Assembly (NCBI GenBank): GCA_040756655.1
Contig: JBFLYN010000014.1
Coordinates: 1 to 64,000 of the forward strand
DNA length: 64,000 nucleotides
DNA from: JBFLYN01 sp040756655
GTDB lineage: Bacteria > Bacillota > Sulfobacillia > UBA8153
Direction of reading: 5' to 3'
A program made the position numbers and the translations under genes. How positions within the stretch are numbered: position 1 is the stretch's first letter; each line of letters opens with the position of its first letter. This document shows positions 50,092 through 58,591 of this stretch, one piece after another. Below the pieces are notes generated by a model. The model saw only the letters and a program-made list of their open reading frames with translations. It did no database searches and had not been told where the DNA came from.

Positions 50092-50367
50092 CTATTTGTT
50101 CCCCTGCTTCAGCTCCTGGTATTTTTGGAGCACTCCGGCCTTGGCCAACACGGCCCTGGCCGTTTCCGAAGGCTGGGCTCCCCGGCTGAGCCATTCCAGT
50201 ACCTTGTCTTCTTCGACCTTGATCACCGATGGTTCTGCCGTGGGGTCATAATACCCAACTTCGGCGATGAAACGCCCGTCCCGGGGCGACCGCGCATCGG
50301 CCACCACCAGCCGGTAAAACGGGTTCTTCTTGGCTCCCATGCGCTTGAGCCTGATCCTTACTGCCAC
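50092..50367 (-). CDS. rpsP: Ribosomal protein bS16
   Basis: 91-residue S16: VRIRLKRMGAKKNPFYRLVV, ADARSPRDGRFIAEVGYYDP and SETARAVLAKAGVLQKY. GTG at 50367 with GGGGAG. 19 bp after ffh. Confidence 0.97.
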   Translation of the reverse strand: MAVRIRLKRMGAKKNPFYRLVVADARSPRDGRFIAEVGYYDPTAEPSVIKVEEDKVLEWLSRGAQPSETARAVLAKAGVLQKYQELKQGNK

Positions 50368-50386
50368 TGAAACTCCCCTTTCTGAG

Positions 50387-51721
50387 TCAACGCTGGGGCA
50401 GCCTGCCTCCCCGGCGGATTTCCCGCTCGAGGTTGCCCACCTGCCTGAGCATCTTCTTGGCCTGATCGAATTGCTTGAGCAGCCGGTTTATGTCTTGCAC
50501 CCGGGTGCCGCTGCCCAACGCGATGCGGCGACGTCGGCTGCCGTCAATAATGTTGGGATGGCGGCGCTCATCCCGGGTCATGGAGTTGATGATGGCTTCG
50601 GCTCGCTTGAGGTCGCGCTCGCTGTCACCCAGGTCCACTTTGCCGCGCATTCGCTCCATCCCCGGGATCATGCCCATGAGCTGGTCTAAAGGTCCCAGCT
50701 TCTTGAGCTGCTTCATCTGGTCCAGGAAATCCTCCAGGGTAAACTCGAGGTTGCGAAGCTTCTGCTCCAGCTTGCGGGCCTGCTCAACATCGTAGGCCTC
50801 TTCTGCCTTTTCAATGAGAGTCAGCACATCGCCCATGCCCAGGATGCGCGATGCCAGCCGGTCGGGATGGAACACTTCGAGCATGTCCAGCTTTTCGCCG
50901 GTCCCGGCGAATTTCACTGGCGCTCCAGTGGCCGCCCGCACGGACAGGGCCGCACCGCCCCGGGTATCGCTGTCCAGCTTCGTGAGGATCACGCCGGTAA
51001 TCCCCAGTCGGCGGTGAAACTCGGAGGCCACGTTCACAGCTTCTTGGCCCGTCATGGCGTCCGCCACCAGCAGGATCTCCACTGGATTCACGGCGGCCTT
51101 GATATCCTCAAGTTCCCGCATGAGCTCGTCGTCCACCTGCAGCCGCCCGGCCGTGTCCAGCACCACCGGTTCCCTGGCCTCCGTGCGGGCGTGGGATACG
51201 GCTGCCAGGGCCAGTGCCACAGCTGCTACCCGATCCCCCTGGCTGAAAACGGGCACCCCGGCTTTTTCTCCCAGGACGTGGAGCTGCTTGATGGCCGCAG
51301 GCCGACGGGTATCTGCTGCCACCAGCAGTGGCCGTCGCCCTTGCTTTTTTAGATGCAGGGCCAGTTTCGCCGCAGCCGTAGTCTTGCCCGCGCCCTGGAG
51401 TCCCACCAGCATGATCAGGGAAGAACCATCCGGGGCCAAGCGCAGGCGCGACGGTTCGGTGCCCAAAAGCGCCGTCAGTTCTTCTTTGACGATCTTGATG
51501 ACGTGCTGGGCCGGCGACAGAGACTGCAAGACCTCGATGCCCACGGCACGCGCCCGCACCCGGGCAGTGAAATCCTTGACCACCGGCAGGCTAACGTCGG
51601 CCTCCAGGAGTGCCATCCTCACCTCCCGCATGGCCGCAGCCACGTCGGCTTCAGTAAGCTTGCCGCGCCCGCGAAGCCGCCGCATGGTTTCCTGCAAACG
51701 CTGGCTCAGCGTCTCAAACAA
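50387..51721 (-). CDS. ffh: Signal recognition particle protein Ffh
   Basis: 444-residue SRP54 GTPase. N domain, then G domain with VGLQGAGKTTAAAKLALHLK, DTRRPAAIKQL, DTAGRLQVDDELMREL, TKLDSDTRGGAALSV and GTGEKLDMLEVFHPDR, then the Met-rich M domain (LGPLDQLMGMIPGMERMRGK, GSGTRVQDINRLLKQFDQAK) that binds signal peptides and SRP RNA. TTG at 51721. No SRP RNA gene was seen in this window. Confidence 0.97.
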   Translation of the reverse strand: MFETLSQRLQETMRRLRGRGKLTEADVAAAMREVRMALLEADVSLPVVKDFTARVRARAVGIEVLQSLSPAQHVIKIVKEELTALLGTEPSRLRLAPDGSSLIMLVGLQGAGKTTAAAKLALHLKKQGRRPLLVAADTRRPAAIKQLHVLGEKAGVPVFSQGDRVAAVALALAAVSHARTEAREPVVLDTAGRLQVDDELMRELEDIKAAVNPVEILLVADAMTGQEAVNVASEFHRRLGITGVILTKLDSDTRGGAALSVRAATGAPVKFAGTGEKLDMLEVFHPDRLASRILGMGDVLTLIEKAEEAYDVEQARKLEQKLRNLEFTLEDFLDQMKQLKKLGPLDQLMGMIPGMERMRGKVDLGDSERDLKRAEAIINSMTRDERRHPNIIDGSRRRRIALGSGTRVQDINRLLKQFDQAKKMLRQVGNLEREIRRGGRLPQR

Positions 51722-51737
51722 CCGGCTCTAGCCCCCT

Positions 51738-52070
51738 TCAGCTGCGCAGTTTGCCCAAAAGCGCCACGATCCTGTCCTTTCTGGCCTCATCCCCAGGCCC
51801 CAGCAGCGCTTCCAGCTGGTCTAGGGTCTTTTGTCGCTCTTGGTAGGCCTTGAGCAGTCCCAACCTGGCTTCGTAGTCCTCCAGGGCGTTCTCGGCCCGC
51901 TTGAGAACATTGTACACCGCGGTACGAGTGACTCCCTTGATTTGGGCGATTTCTGCCAAAGAAAGATCGTGGTCGTGGTAGAGGCAGACCACGTCGCACT
52001 GCCACTCGGTCAGGAGCGGCTGGTAAAGCTCGCACAGTAAGCTCATGGTAAGCCTGCGGTCCACCGTCAT
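51738..52070 (-). CDS. ylxM: YlxM-family HTH protein (SRP operon)
   Basis: 110-residue sigma-70 region 4-like HTH protein: MSLLCELYQPLLTEWQCDVV, LYHDHDLSLAEIAQIKGVTR, TAVYNVLKRAENALEDYEAR. YlxM accompanies ffh in Gram-positives and modulates SRP activity. ATG at 52070 is preferred over an internal ATG eight codons on because the longer form aligns with relatives. Leader gene of the operon, 40 bp after a strong promoter. Confidence 0.92.
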   Translation of the reverse strand: MTVDRRLTMSLLCELYQPLLTEWQCDVVCLYHDHDLSLAEIAQIKGVTRTAVYNVLKRAENALEDYEARLGLLKAYQERQKTLDQLEALLGPGDEARKDRIVALLGKLRS

Positions 52071-52110
52071 CGCCTCGCTAGAGTGTTAACCATTAATACT
52101 GAACAGCGTA

Positions 52111-52140
52111 ATTCTACTCTGCTCCGGGGCCGGTTGTCAA
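52111..52140 (-). promoter_or_regulatory. Strong sigma-A promoter for the ylxM-ffh-...-rnhB operon
   Basis: Minus strand: perfect TTGACA, 18-bp spacer, TAGAAT (one mismatch). Predicted transcription start near 52104, 34 bp before the ylxM ATG. It is the best consensus promoter in the window, which suits genes for ribosomal proteins bS16 and bL19. Confidence 0.88.
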
Positions 52141-52620
52141 GTAAGCGCGGCCGGGTCCCCGGTAATCGGGTAAGTGCGGTTCGCCGGACTGCACACCACA
52201 TAACATGAAGTCTCGGGTCTTCTATGACCTTGCCCGGCCGTTGGTCATCACCATGACTGGCCAGTGGACGCGCCTCATCGGTGCAAAGGTGGCGCCGGGG
52301 ACGGCCGCACCCCGGGGGCTTTGGCACTCCCGGCCTGTAGCCCGGCTTCCAACCGACCCTTCCCCGGCCCCTGAACCCAGGCCGGGCACGTCGCCGGCCG
52401 CAAGGTACGGGAACCCACGCGTCGGTCTGCCGGGTTCACAGGGTCGACCGGAGCCATCCACTCTGTTCACCGGTTGCCCGCGAATCCATCCCGGAGGGCA
52501 TGCGAGCAGGCACGGCTTGGACTAGTGGCAGTGCAGGGATGGCGACCGGGAGGACTGGCGGATTCCGGGGTGATCCCGGGCGCAGTTTGTTGCCGGTTCC
52601 TTCTGCCGGCACCGGAGGAG
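52141..52620. other. 480-bp stretch without a recognisable gene between ftsY and ylxM
   Basis: The reading frames on both strands are Pro/Arg/Gly-rich and lack ribosome binding sites or family motifs. Minus-strand TGCCGG...CCGGCA (near 52590-52615) could form a hairpin after ftsY, but no T-run follows. The SRP RNA apical sequence (with GGAAG/AGCAG loops) was looked for because ffh and ftsY flank this gap, and was not found. No tRNA is evident. Confidence 0.5.
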
Positions 52621-53526
52621 CTAGGATTCAAACAGCGCCGATGCAAACGCCTCGGGGTCGAAGTCGCGAAGGTCGTCGAGCCCCTCGCCGACACCTACCA
52701 GCTTCACCGGCAACCCTAGCTGGTCGGCGATGGCCACTACCACCCCGCCCCGGGCGGTGCCGTCCAGCTTGGTGAGCACGATGCCGGTAAGCGCAGTGGC
52801 CGCCCGGAATTCCTCGGCTTGTCTTAGGGCATTCTGCCCAGTGGTAGCATCCAGCACCAGGAGGACTTCGTGAGGAGCTCCCGGTAGGGCCTTACCCACC
52901 ACCCGGCGCACTTTGGCCAGCTCCTGCATGAGGTCGGCCCGGGTGTGCATGCGACCGGCCGTGTCCAGCAAGACCACATCGACCTTGCGAGCCACAGCCG
53001 CGTTGACGGCGTCAAAGGCCACGGCGGCCGGGTCGCCGCCCTCGGCGTGCTTGACCAAGTCTGCGCCGGCCCGGCGCGCCCATACTTCCAGCTGGTCGAT
53101 GGCGGCGGCACGAAAGGTGTCGGCCGCGCCCACCAGCACGCGTTTGCCCTCTTGTCGGAACCGGTGTGCGAGCTTGCCGACCGTGGTGGTCTTGCCCGAC
53201 CCGTTTACTCCTACGATCATAATCACCGTGGGCCGGGCCGCCAGCTGGAGCCGGCCGCTGCCGCGGCAGAGCCGGGCCTGTATCTCTCCTTGGAGGAGCG
53301 GCAAAACCTGCGAGGGGTCAGAAACCCTCTCCTGGGCACAGCGGGCCTTGACTTCCCTCACCAGGGAACCGGCCGTTCCGACACCCACGTCGGCCCTTAC
53401 CAGCGCCTCTTCCAGTTCGCCAAACATCTCCTCGTCAACGCAAAGGCGCCGTCCCACCACCCCCTGTAGCGCCGCCGCCAGTTGGTGGCGGGTCTTGGCC
53501 AGACCGGCCCGGAGTCGTTCTAACAC
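52621..53526 (-). CDS. ftsY: Signal recognition particle receptor FtsY
   Basis: 301-residue NG-domain GTPase, short Gram-positive form without the acidic A domain. N domain (VDEEMFGELEEALVRADVGV), G1 VGVNGSGKTTTVGKLAHRF, AADTFRAAAIDQLEVWARRA, DTAGRMHTRADLMQELAKV, TKLDGTARGGVVVAIADQLG and GVGEGLDDLRDFDPEAF. GTG at 53526. 16 bp after smc; probably one transcript with it. Confidence 0.96.
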   Translation of the reverse strand: MLERLRAGLAKTRHQLAAALQGVVGRRLCVDEEMFGELEEALVRADVGVGTAGSLVREVKARCAQERVSDPSQVLPLLQGEIQARLCRGSGRLQLAARPTVIMIVGVNGSGKTTTVGKLAHRFRQEGKRVLVGAADTFRAAAIDQLEVWARRAGADLVKHAEGGDPAAVAFDAVNAAVARKVDVVLLDTAGRMHTRADLMQELAKVRRVVGKALPGAPHEVLLVLDATTGQNALRQAEEFRAATALTGIVLTKLDGTARGGVVVAIADQLGLPVKLVGVGEGLDDLRDFDPEAFASALFES

Positions 53527-53542
53527 TGGCTCCTAGATCCCC

Positions 53543-56500
53543 CTAACCTGATGCACTCACGTCTGTCAGGCTCACGGAAATCAACCTGGAAACGCCTGAT
53601 TCTTCCATGGTCACCCCGTACAGCACGTCTGCTGCTTCCATAGTGGTCTTGTTGTGAGTGACCATAACAAACTGGGTCTGGGAAGCGAAGTCTCTAAGTA
53701 GGCTCACAAACCGGGCGGTGTTGGCTTCGTCCAGTGCAGCTTCGATCTCATCGAGCACACAAAACGGGCTCGGGCTGATGGAAAGCACAGCGAACAGAAG
53801 CGCGCTGGCGGTCAGGGCCTTTTCGCCCCCGGACAGGAGGCTCAGGTTCTGCAGGCGGCGTCCGGGCGGCTGCGCGTCGATGTCCACGCCCGACTCCAAG
53901 GGACAGCTGGGGTCGCTCAGGATAAGATCGGCCGAACCCCCGCCAAACAGCCGCCTGAACAGGTGCTTGAAATTGGCCCGCACGGCACTGAAGGTGGCTT
54001 CAAACCTGGTCCTCATCTGGCGATCTGTCTCCTGGATCACCCGGCCCAGGTCGCGGCGGGCCTCCTCGATGTCCAGGCGCTGGGCCTTGAGGAATTCGTA
54101 CCGCTGGTTCACCCGCTCGTATTCCTCGACGGCGGCCAGGTTCACAGCCCCAAAAGCCGTCAACCTGCTTTTGAGCCGGGCAATGGCGGGAGCGGCCTCG
54201 TCCGGGTCCCGCGGGCGGTAGCTTTGGGCGGCAACCTCGACGTCCAGTTCATATCGCTCCAGCAGTTGTGCCCGGGAGTGCCCGGCCTCGGCCTCGACGC
54301 GGGCCACCTCCAGCTCCTCGGCATGCAGCCTGGAGCGGTGCTGGGCCAAAGCCCGGGTCAGACCCCGCCGCTCGCGTTCTAGTTCGTCAAGCTGGGCCAA
54401 GATACCGGCCCGGGCTTCCTCGACTGCGTGCAGTTCTTCGGCCAGCCGCCCGGCACACCCGGCTGACCGGTGGAGACGCTCCTCCAGGGCGGCCAGTTCG
54501 GCGTCAAGAGCCGCCCGGAGCTCCCGGAGCTCCTGTTCTCTTTTGGCCGCAGCCTCCAGTTCGTGCCGGGCCCGCCCGGCGTCCCGCTGTACCCGTTGCC
54601 GTTGCTCCCAGGCGCCCAGCGCCACCTGCTCTAGGCGGGCGACTTGCGCCCGGCACTCCGCCAGCTGTTCTTGGGCTGCTTCCCAGCGCTGGCGCGCCTG
54701 CTCGTGCTCGGCCGCCCGCTCCTTTACCATTTCCTGGACGCGCTCCGCCTCGCCCGCGGCAGCCTGGATGAGGGTGGCAGCCACTTCACGCTCGGTCCTT
54801 GCCTCCCGTAGCTTTCCCGCCAGCTCCTCCAGTTCACCCCGGTGTACCGACAAAGCCTCGACCAGGCGCTGGGTCTCGCCGCGGTGTTGCTCCAGCTCCT
54901 GGGCCAGGCTGGCCCTTTGGGCTTTCAGCGTGGCCAGTTCGTGGGACAGCTCCCGCGCCAGCGTTTCTGTATCCTCCCAAAGCCTGGCCAGCTCACGCTC
55001 GCGCTGCACCCAGCCATCCAAGTCCCGCACAGTGGCGGCCACCTGACCTTCCAGCTCCGCGACTTCCCTTCTCCGGCCCAAGAGCCCGGCTGCCTCCGGT
55101 GCCCGTCCTCCCCCGGTGATGGCGCCGCCGGGGGTGATGACTTCGCCGGGCAGGGTTGCCACCTTGAGCCGCATGCCGGTAGCCCGCCCTACGGCCAGCG
55201 CCCGGTCCAGATCAGGCGCCACGACCACCCGGCCCAGGAGGTACTGGAGCACCGGGACCACCTGCTGGTCGCAATATACCACTTCCAGGGCCGGGCGCGT
55301 CCCTTCTATTTCTGACAGCGCCCGCAGGTCAGCCCGGCCCAGGTAGGCGGGACGTATGAGGTTGAGCGGCAAAAAGGTCGCCCGGCCCCCGGAGCCCTTC
55401 TTCAGGTACGAGATGCAGGCTTCGGCAGCATCCTCGGTTTCGGTGACCACGTACTGCAACGCTCCGCCCAGCGCCGCCGCAATGGCGGCCTCATAGCCCG
55501 GCTCAATGGTGAAAAGGTCGGCTACCGACCCCAGCACCCCAGGAATCCGCCCGGTCAATACCGCCCTGGGCCCCCGGCCGTAGCCTTCGTAGTTGCTGAG
55601 CATTTCAGTGAGCACCGCATGCCGGGACCTGAGGGCTTCCAGTCGCTGCCGGGACCGTCCAGTCTCTCGCCGGGCTGCTTCCAGTTCCCGAACCAGTTCG
55701 GCCCGCCGGGACCCGGCCTGGTGTTCTTGCTGCTCACAGTGGAGCTTCCGGGCATTCATCTTGTCCAGTTCGCCGGCTAGACGATGGGCCTCCTGCTCTC
55801 TCCATTCCAGCCTTTTGGCCAGCTCCGCCACTTCCAGCTCCCGGCGGCGGAAAAGCTGCTCCAGGTGGCGCGCCTCCAGTTCGCGTGTATTCACCTGGTT
55901 TTTCAAAAGCGCCACGCGGTTGAGAGCGTCCAGCACGTCGCCTTTGGCCTTCTCCACTCCGGCCCCCAGTTCCATCACGACCTGGCGCTGGCTGGCGACT
56001 AGATCGGCAGCCTCCGCCAGTCCCGCCTGCGCCGAGCACAGCTGGAGCTGGCTTTCGGCATGATGGCCTGCACTGGCCGTCTCCTCGGCCTCAACTTCTT
56101 CCAACCGGACCCGGGCGGCCTGCACCCGCTGGCTAGCGGCTCCCAGCTGCACTTGGGCCTCTCTTTGCGAGCGCTGGCCGGTTTCCAGCCGGGCACGCAG
56201 CTCGCGTTCGGTGGCTCGTTGCTCGGCCAAGAGCCCGCGGGTCTTCTCCAAGTCGGCTTCTCTAGCGCCCAGCTCGGTACGGGCGGCCTCTGCTGACTGC
56301 TCCACGGCGGCCAGCCGGTGTTCGTCTGCTTCCAGGGCGGCCGCCAGTTGCTGGCGGCGCTTCTCCCACAGGGCCAGCTGCGCCTGGGCCCGTTCCAGAA
56401 TAGCCAGGAGCACCCCGACTTCCAGCTCCCGGAGCTGGGAGGCCACCTCGCGGTAGGCCCGGGCCTCTTGTGCCTGCTCTGCCAAGGGACCGACCTGGGA

Positions 56501-57097
56501 CTCCAGTTCCCGGAGAATATCCCCCAGCCTCTCCAGGTCCCGCTCGCTTGCTTCCAACCTTCGGACAGCTTCCCGCCTTTGGTTTCTGAACTTGGTGATG
56601 CCCGCGGCCTCCTCGAGGAGTTCACGCCGGTCTTCGCCCCGGGCGCTCAGGATGTCGTCGATGCGCCCCTGACTTACCAGGGAGTATGAGTCGCGGCCCA
56701 CCCCGGTGCCAGCCATGAGGTCCGCCACGTCCTTGAGCCGGCAGGGAGTACCGTTGAGGTAGTAGCTGCTCTCGCCGTCCCGCGATACCCGCCGGGCCAC
56801 GGTTACTTCAGAGTAGTCGACGGGAAGGGCTCCGTCGGAGTTGTCGAAAGTGAGCCGCACCTCCGCCACGGACAGGGGTTTGCGACGATCGGTTCCGGAG
56901 AATATGACCTCGTCCATGCGTGAGCCCCGGAGCATCCGGGCGCTTTGCTCGCCCAGGGCCCAGCGAACGGCATCAGCCAGGTTGGACTTGCCACTGCCGT
57001 TGGGCCCCACGATGGCCGTCAGGCCCGGGCCGAATTCCAGGATGGTTTTGTCGGGAAAGGACTTGAAACCGTAAAGCTCCAACCGGCGAAGGTACAA
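53543..57097 (-). CDS. smc: Chromosome partition protein Smc
   Basis: 1184-residue SMC ATPase. N-terminal head with Walker A VGPNGSGKSNLADAV (about 30-44); coiled coil to about 490; hinge about 500-640 (VADLFTIEPGYEAAIAAALG, GEVITPGGAITGGG); second coiled coil; C-terminal head with signature LSLLSGGEKALTASALLFAV and Walker B PFCVLDEIEAALDEAN. The TTG at 57097 is the start (AGGAGGT seven bases upstream; N-terminus YLRRLELYGFKSFPDK). Longer upstream frame is not SMC. It would normally be co-transcribed with rnc; here it has its own divergent intergenic region. Confidence 0.97.
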   Translation of the reverse strand: MYLRRLELYGFKSFPDKTILEFGPGLTAIVGPNGSGKSNLADAVRWALGEQSARMLRGSRMDEVIFSGTDRRKPLSVAEVRLTFDNSDGALPVDYSEVTVARRVSRDGESSYYLNGTPCRLKDVADLMAGTGVGRDSYSLVSQGRIDDILSARGEDRRELLEEAAGITKFRNQRREAVRRLEASERDLERLGDILRELESQVGPLAEQAQEARAYREVASQLRELEVGVLLAILERAQAQLALWEKRRQQLAAALEADEHRLAAVEQSAEAARTELGAREADLEKTRGLLAEQRATERELRARLETGQRSQREAQVQLGAASQRVQAARVRLEEVEAEETASAGHHAESQLQLCSAQAGLAEAADLVASQRQVVMELGAGVEKAKGDVLDALNRVALLKNQVNTRELEARHLEQLFRRRELEVAELAKRLEWREQEAHRLAGELDKMNARKLHCEQQEHQAGSRRAELVRELEAARRETGRSRQRLEALRSRHAVLTEMLSNYEGYGRGPRAVLTGRIPGVLGSVADLFTIEPGYEAAIAAALGGALQYVVTETEDAAEACISYLKKGSGGRATFLPLNLIRPAYLGRADLRALSEIEGTRPALEVVYCDQQVVPVLQYLLGRVVVAPDLDRALAVGRATGMRLKVATLPGEVITPGGAITGGGRAPEAAGLLGRRREVAELEGQVAATVRDLDGWVQRERELARLWEDTETLARELSHELATLKAQRASLAQELEQHRGETQRLVEALSVHRGELEELAGKLREARTEREVAATLIQAAAGEAERVQEMVKERAAEHEQARQRWEAAQEQLAECRAQVARLEQVALGAWEQRQRVQRDAGRARHELEAAAKREQELRELRAALDAELAALEERLHRSAGCAGRLAEELHAVEEARAGILAQLDELERERRGLTRALAQHRSRLHAEELEVARVEAEAGHSRAQLLERYELDVEVAAQSYRPRDPDEAAPAIARLKSRLTAFGAVNLAAVEEYERVNQRYEFLKAQRLDIEEARRDLGRVIQETDRQMRTRFEATFSAVRANFKHLFRRLFGGGSADLILSDPSCPLESGVDIDAQPPGRRLQNLSLLSGGEKALTASALLFAVLSISPSPFCVLDEIEAALDEANTARFVSLLRDFASQTQFVMVTHNKTTMEAADVLYGVTMEESGVSRLISVSLTDVSASG

Positions 57098-57216
57098 GCC
57101 GTGACCTCCTGTGTATAAAGAGAGCCTCTGACCGGGCTGTCCATAGCTGCCGGACCACCGCTGGTCCCCCACGGCATTCGGTGCCGGGCCTGGGTTTTCC
57201 TGCCCTGATGGCCGGG

Positions 57217-57244
57217 TTGTCCCTTTTCAGTCATGGTCTATACC
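57217..57244 (+). promoter_or_regulatory. Candidate promoter for the plus-strand regulator gene
   Basis: Plus strand: TTGTCC, 16-bp spacer, TATACC. A start near 57251 would lie inside the dyad at 57244-57259. Match to consensus is moderate (four of six in each box). Confidence 0.4.
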
Positions 57245-57259
57245 CTTTATGGGTAAAGG
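57244..57259. promoter_or_regulatory. Perfect dyad in the smc / HTH-gene divergent region
   Basis: CCTTTA-TGGG-TAAAGG is a perfect six-base inverted repeat, with an overlapping second dyad ACCC...GGGT. It lies over the predicted start site of the plus-strand regulator and about 150 bp upstream of smc. It is a good candidate operator for autoregulation, though a weak hairpin followed by TTTT on the plus strand is an alternative reading. Confidence 0.45.
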
Positions 57260-57316
57260 TTTTGCCGCCCAGGTCTGGTAAACATCATACAGCCCGGGCC
57301 ACAGGGAGTGACACGG

Positions 57317-57913
57317 TTGTCGACGGATACCGTCCTGGATAAGATCGCCGAAATCATCCTTGCTCATCCTGCAGCCAGTGTGGCCCGCATCGCCAAGGAG
57401 CTGGGATACGCTGAGGAAAAGTCGGTGTACTACTGGCTGCACAAGGCCGGCTACCGGAGCGCCCGGGAGTTCCGGGCCGCCGTGCTCACGGGCCGCTTTC
57501 CCAGGCGGCTGCCGCGTCCGCCCGAGCGACTGGCCGAGAGAACCAGCCCTTCGTGGGATACCTTACCCGTAGCCGAGGCAGTGCCCCCTGGCCGCATACA
57601 TTACACAGGCACTACCCTGGCCATGGCCTCAGCGGTCCTGGTGTCGCCTTCGGGTTTTGCCCTCAAGCTGGAGACCGGGGAGTATGCCCCGGTGCTCCTT
57701 TCCGGCGATTTCCTGGTGGTTGATCCCGCCGGGGCGGTGGACGACGCCGCCTTGGTGCTGGCATGGCTGGACGGTCATAGCGTCTGCGTGTGCCGGTACT
57801 ACGCCCCCAGGGACACCACGGTGCTCTTGCACCCGGTCAGTGGCCTACCATGGCCCGGGCACCCCGCCGTCCTCGGGCGAGTGGTGGCCATGGTCCGCCC
57901 TTTCGGCCCGTGA
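57317..57913 (+). CDS. HTH regulator with S24/LexA-like C-terminal domain
   Basis: 198 residues and the only intact plus-strand gene. The N-terminal HTH spans about 1-60 (AHPAASVARIAKELGYAEEK, VYYWLHKAGYRSAREFRAAV). The C-terminal half (about 95-198) resembles the beta-rich S24/LexA fold: APVLLSGDFLVVDPAGAVDD, then GHSVCVCRYYAP and a final GHPAVLGRVVAMVRP. The catalytic Ser (normally before GD-x-V-x-V) and the Lys (here Cys-Arg) are not visible, so self-cleavage looks lost. The TTG at 57317 has GGGAG eight bases upstream; a GTG at 57308 is possible. It splits rnc from smc, and its last 69 bp overlap the 3' end of rnc tail-to-tail. Ligand and targets unknown. Confidence 0.72.
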   Translation: MSTDTVLDKIAEIILAHPAASVARIAKELGYAEEKSVYYWLHKAGYRSAREFRAAVLTGRFPRRLPRPPERLAERTSPSWDTLPVAEAVPPGRIHYTGTTLAMASAVLVSPSGFALKLETGEYAPVLLSGDFLVVDPAGAVDDAALVLAWLDGHSVCVCRYYAPRDTTVLLHPVSGLPWPGHPAVLGRVVAMVRPFGP

Positions 57914-58591
57914 ACCCTGGAGCTTCTCCAAGCTGGCCCTGGCGGCGTTTTTCTCCGCCGCCTTCTTGCTCTTGCCCGCGCCGCTGCCCGTAAGCTGGCC
58001 CCCGATGTATGCGGCCACGTAGAAGGTAGGGTCATGGGCCGGCCCGGTTTCCTCTACCACCCGGTACTCAAGTTCTAGCCCCGGTGTTTCCTGCACTACC
58101 TCCTGCAAACGGGCCTTGGGGTTGTCCGGCCCGGCCCCGGCCTCCAAAGGCCCGGCGAACCAGGCCTGGACCAGTTCCCGGCAACGGTCAAGCCCGGCAT
58201 CGAGAAACACCGCGCCCACCACCGCTTCCAGGGCCGCGGCCAGGATGGACGGGCGTTCTCGCCCCCCACCGGCCGCCTCACCCCGCCCTAGTCTCAGGTG
58301 ATGGCCCAACCCCAGCTCCCGGGCCACCCCGGCCAGGCTGCTCTCACAGACCAGCGCCGCCCGCCGGGCAGTGAGTTCGCCTTCGGACTGGTGGGGGAAG
58401 CGCTGGTAGAGCCACTCGCTCACCACCAGCGCCAGCACGGCGTCACCCAAAAACTCCAAGCGCTCATTGTGGTCGACGTCGGCGTGCTCGTGAGCATAGG
58501 AGGCATGGGTGAAAGCCAGCCGCAGCCGGTCATCTCCGGCTCCCAGTCCTGACAGGTCCGGTGCGCCGCGGTTTTCCGAGTCCATCAACAA
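57845..58591 (-). CDS. rnc: Ribonuclease III
   Basis: 248-residue RNase III. RNase domain with LRLAFTHASYAHEHADVDHN and signature ERLEFLGDAVLALVVSEWLY, metal ligands also in LEAVVGAVFLDAG; dsRNA-binding domain with NPKARLQEVVQETPG and GSGAGKSKKAAEKNAARASL. About 20 C-terminal residues beyond the usual end (RAERADHGHHSPEDGG...) are encoded in the overlap with the opposite-strand regulator. Start TTG at 58591, or the following TTG/ATG; overlaps the fabF stop. Confidence 0.95.
   Translation of the reverse strand: MLMDSENRGAPDLSGLGAGDDRLRLAFTHASYAHEHADVDHNERLEFLGDAVLALVVSEWLYQRFPHQSEGELTARRAALVCESSLAGVARELGLGHHLRLGRGEAAGGGRERPSILAAALEAVVGAVFLDAGLDRCRELVQAWFAGPLEAGAGPDNPKARLQEVVQETPGLELEYRVVEETGPAHDPTFYVAAYIGGQLTGSGAGKSKKAAEKNAARASLEKLQGSRAERADHGHHSPEDGGVPGPW

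Noticed and set aside
52205..52525. A 106-codon plus-strand frame in the ftsY-ylxM gap starting MKSRVFYDLARPL.
   Set aside because: No ribosome binding site, Pro/Gly/Arg-rich beyond the first 25 residues and no family match; probably compositional.
52141..52620. A possible SRP RNA (ffs) gene between ftsY and ffh.
   Set aside because: The conserved apical-loop sequence of SRP RNA is not present on either strand.
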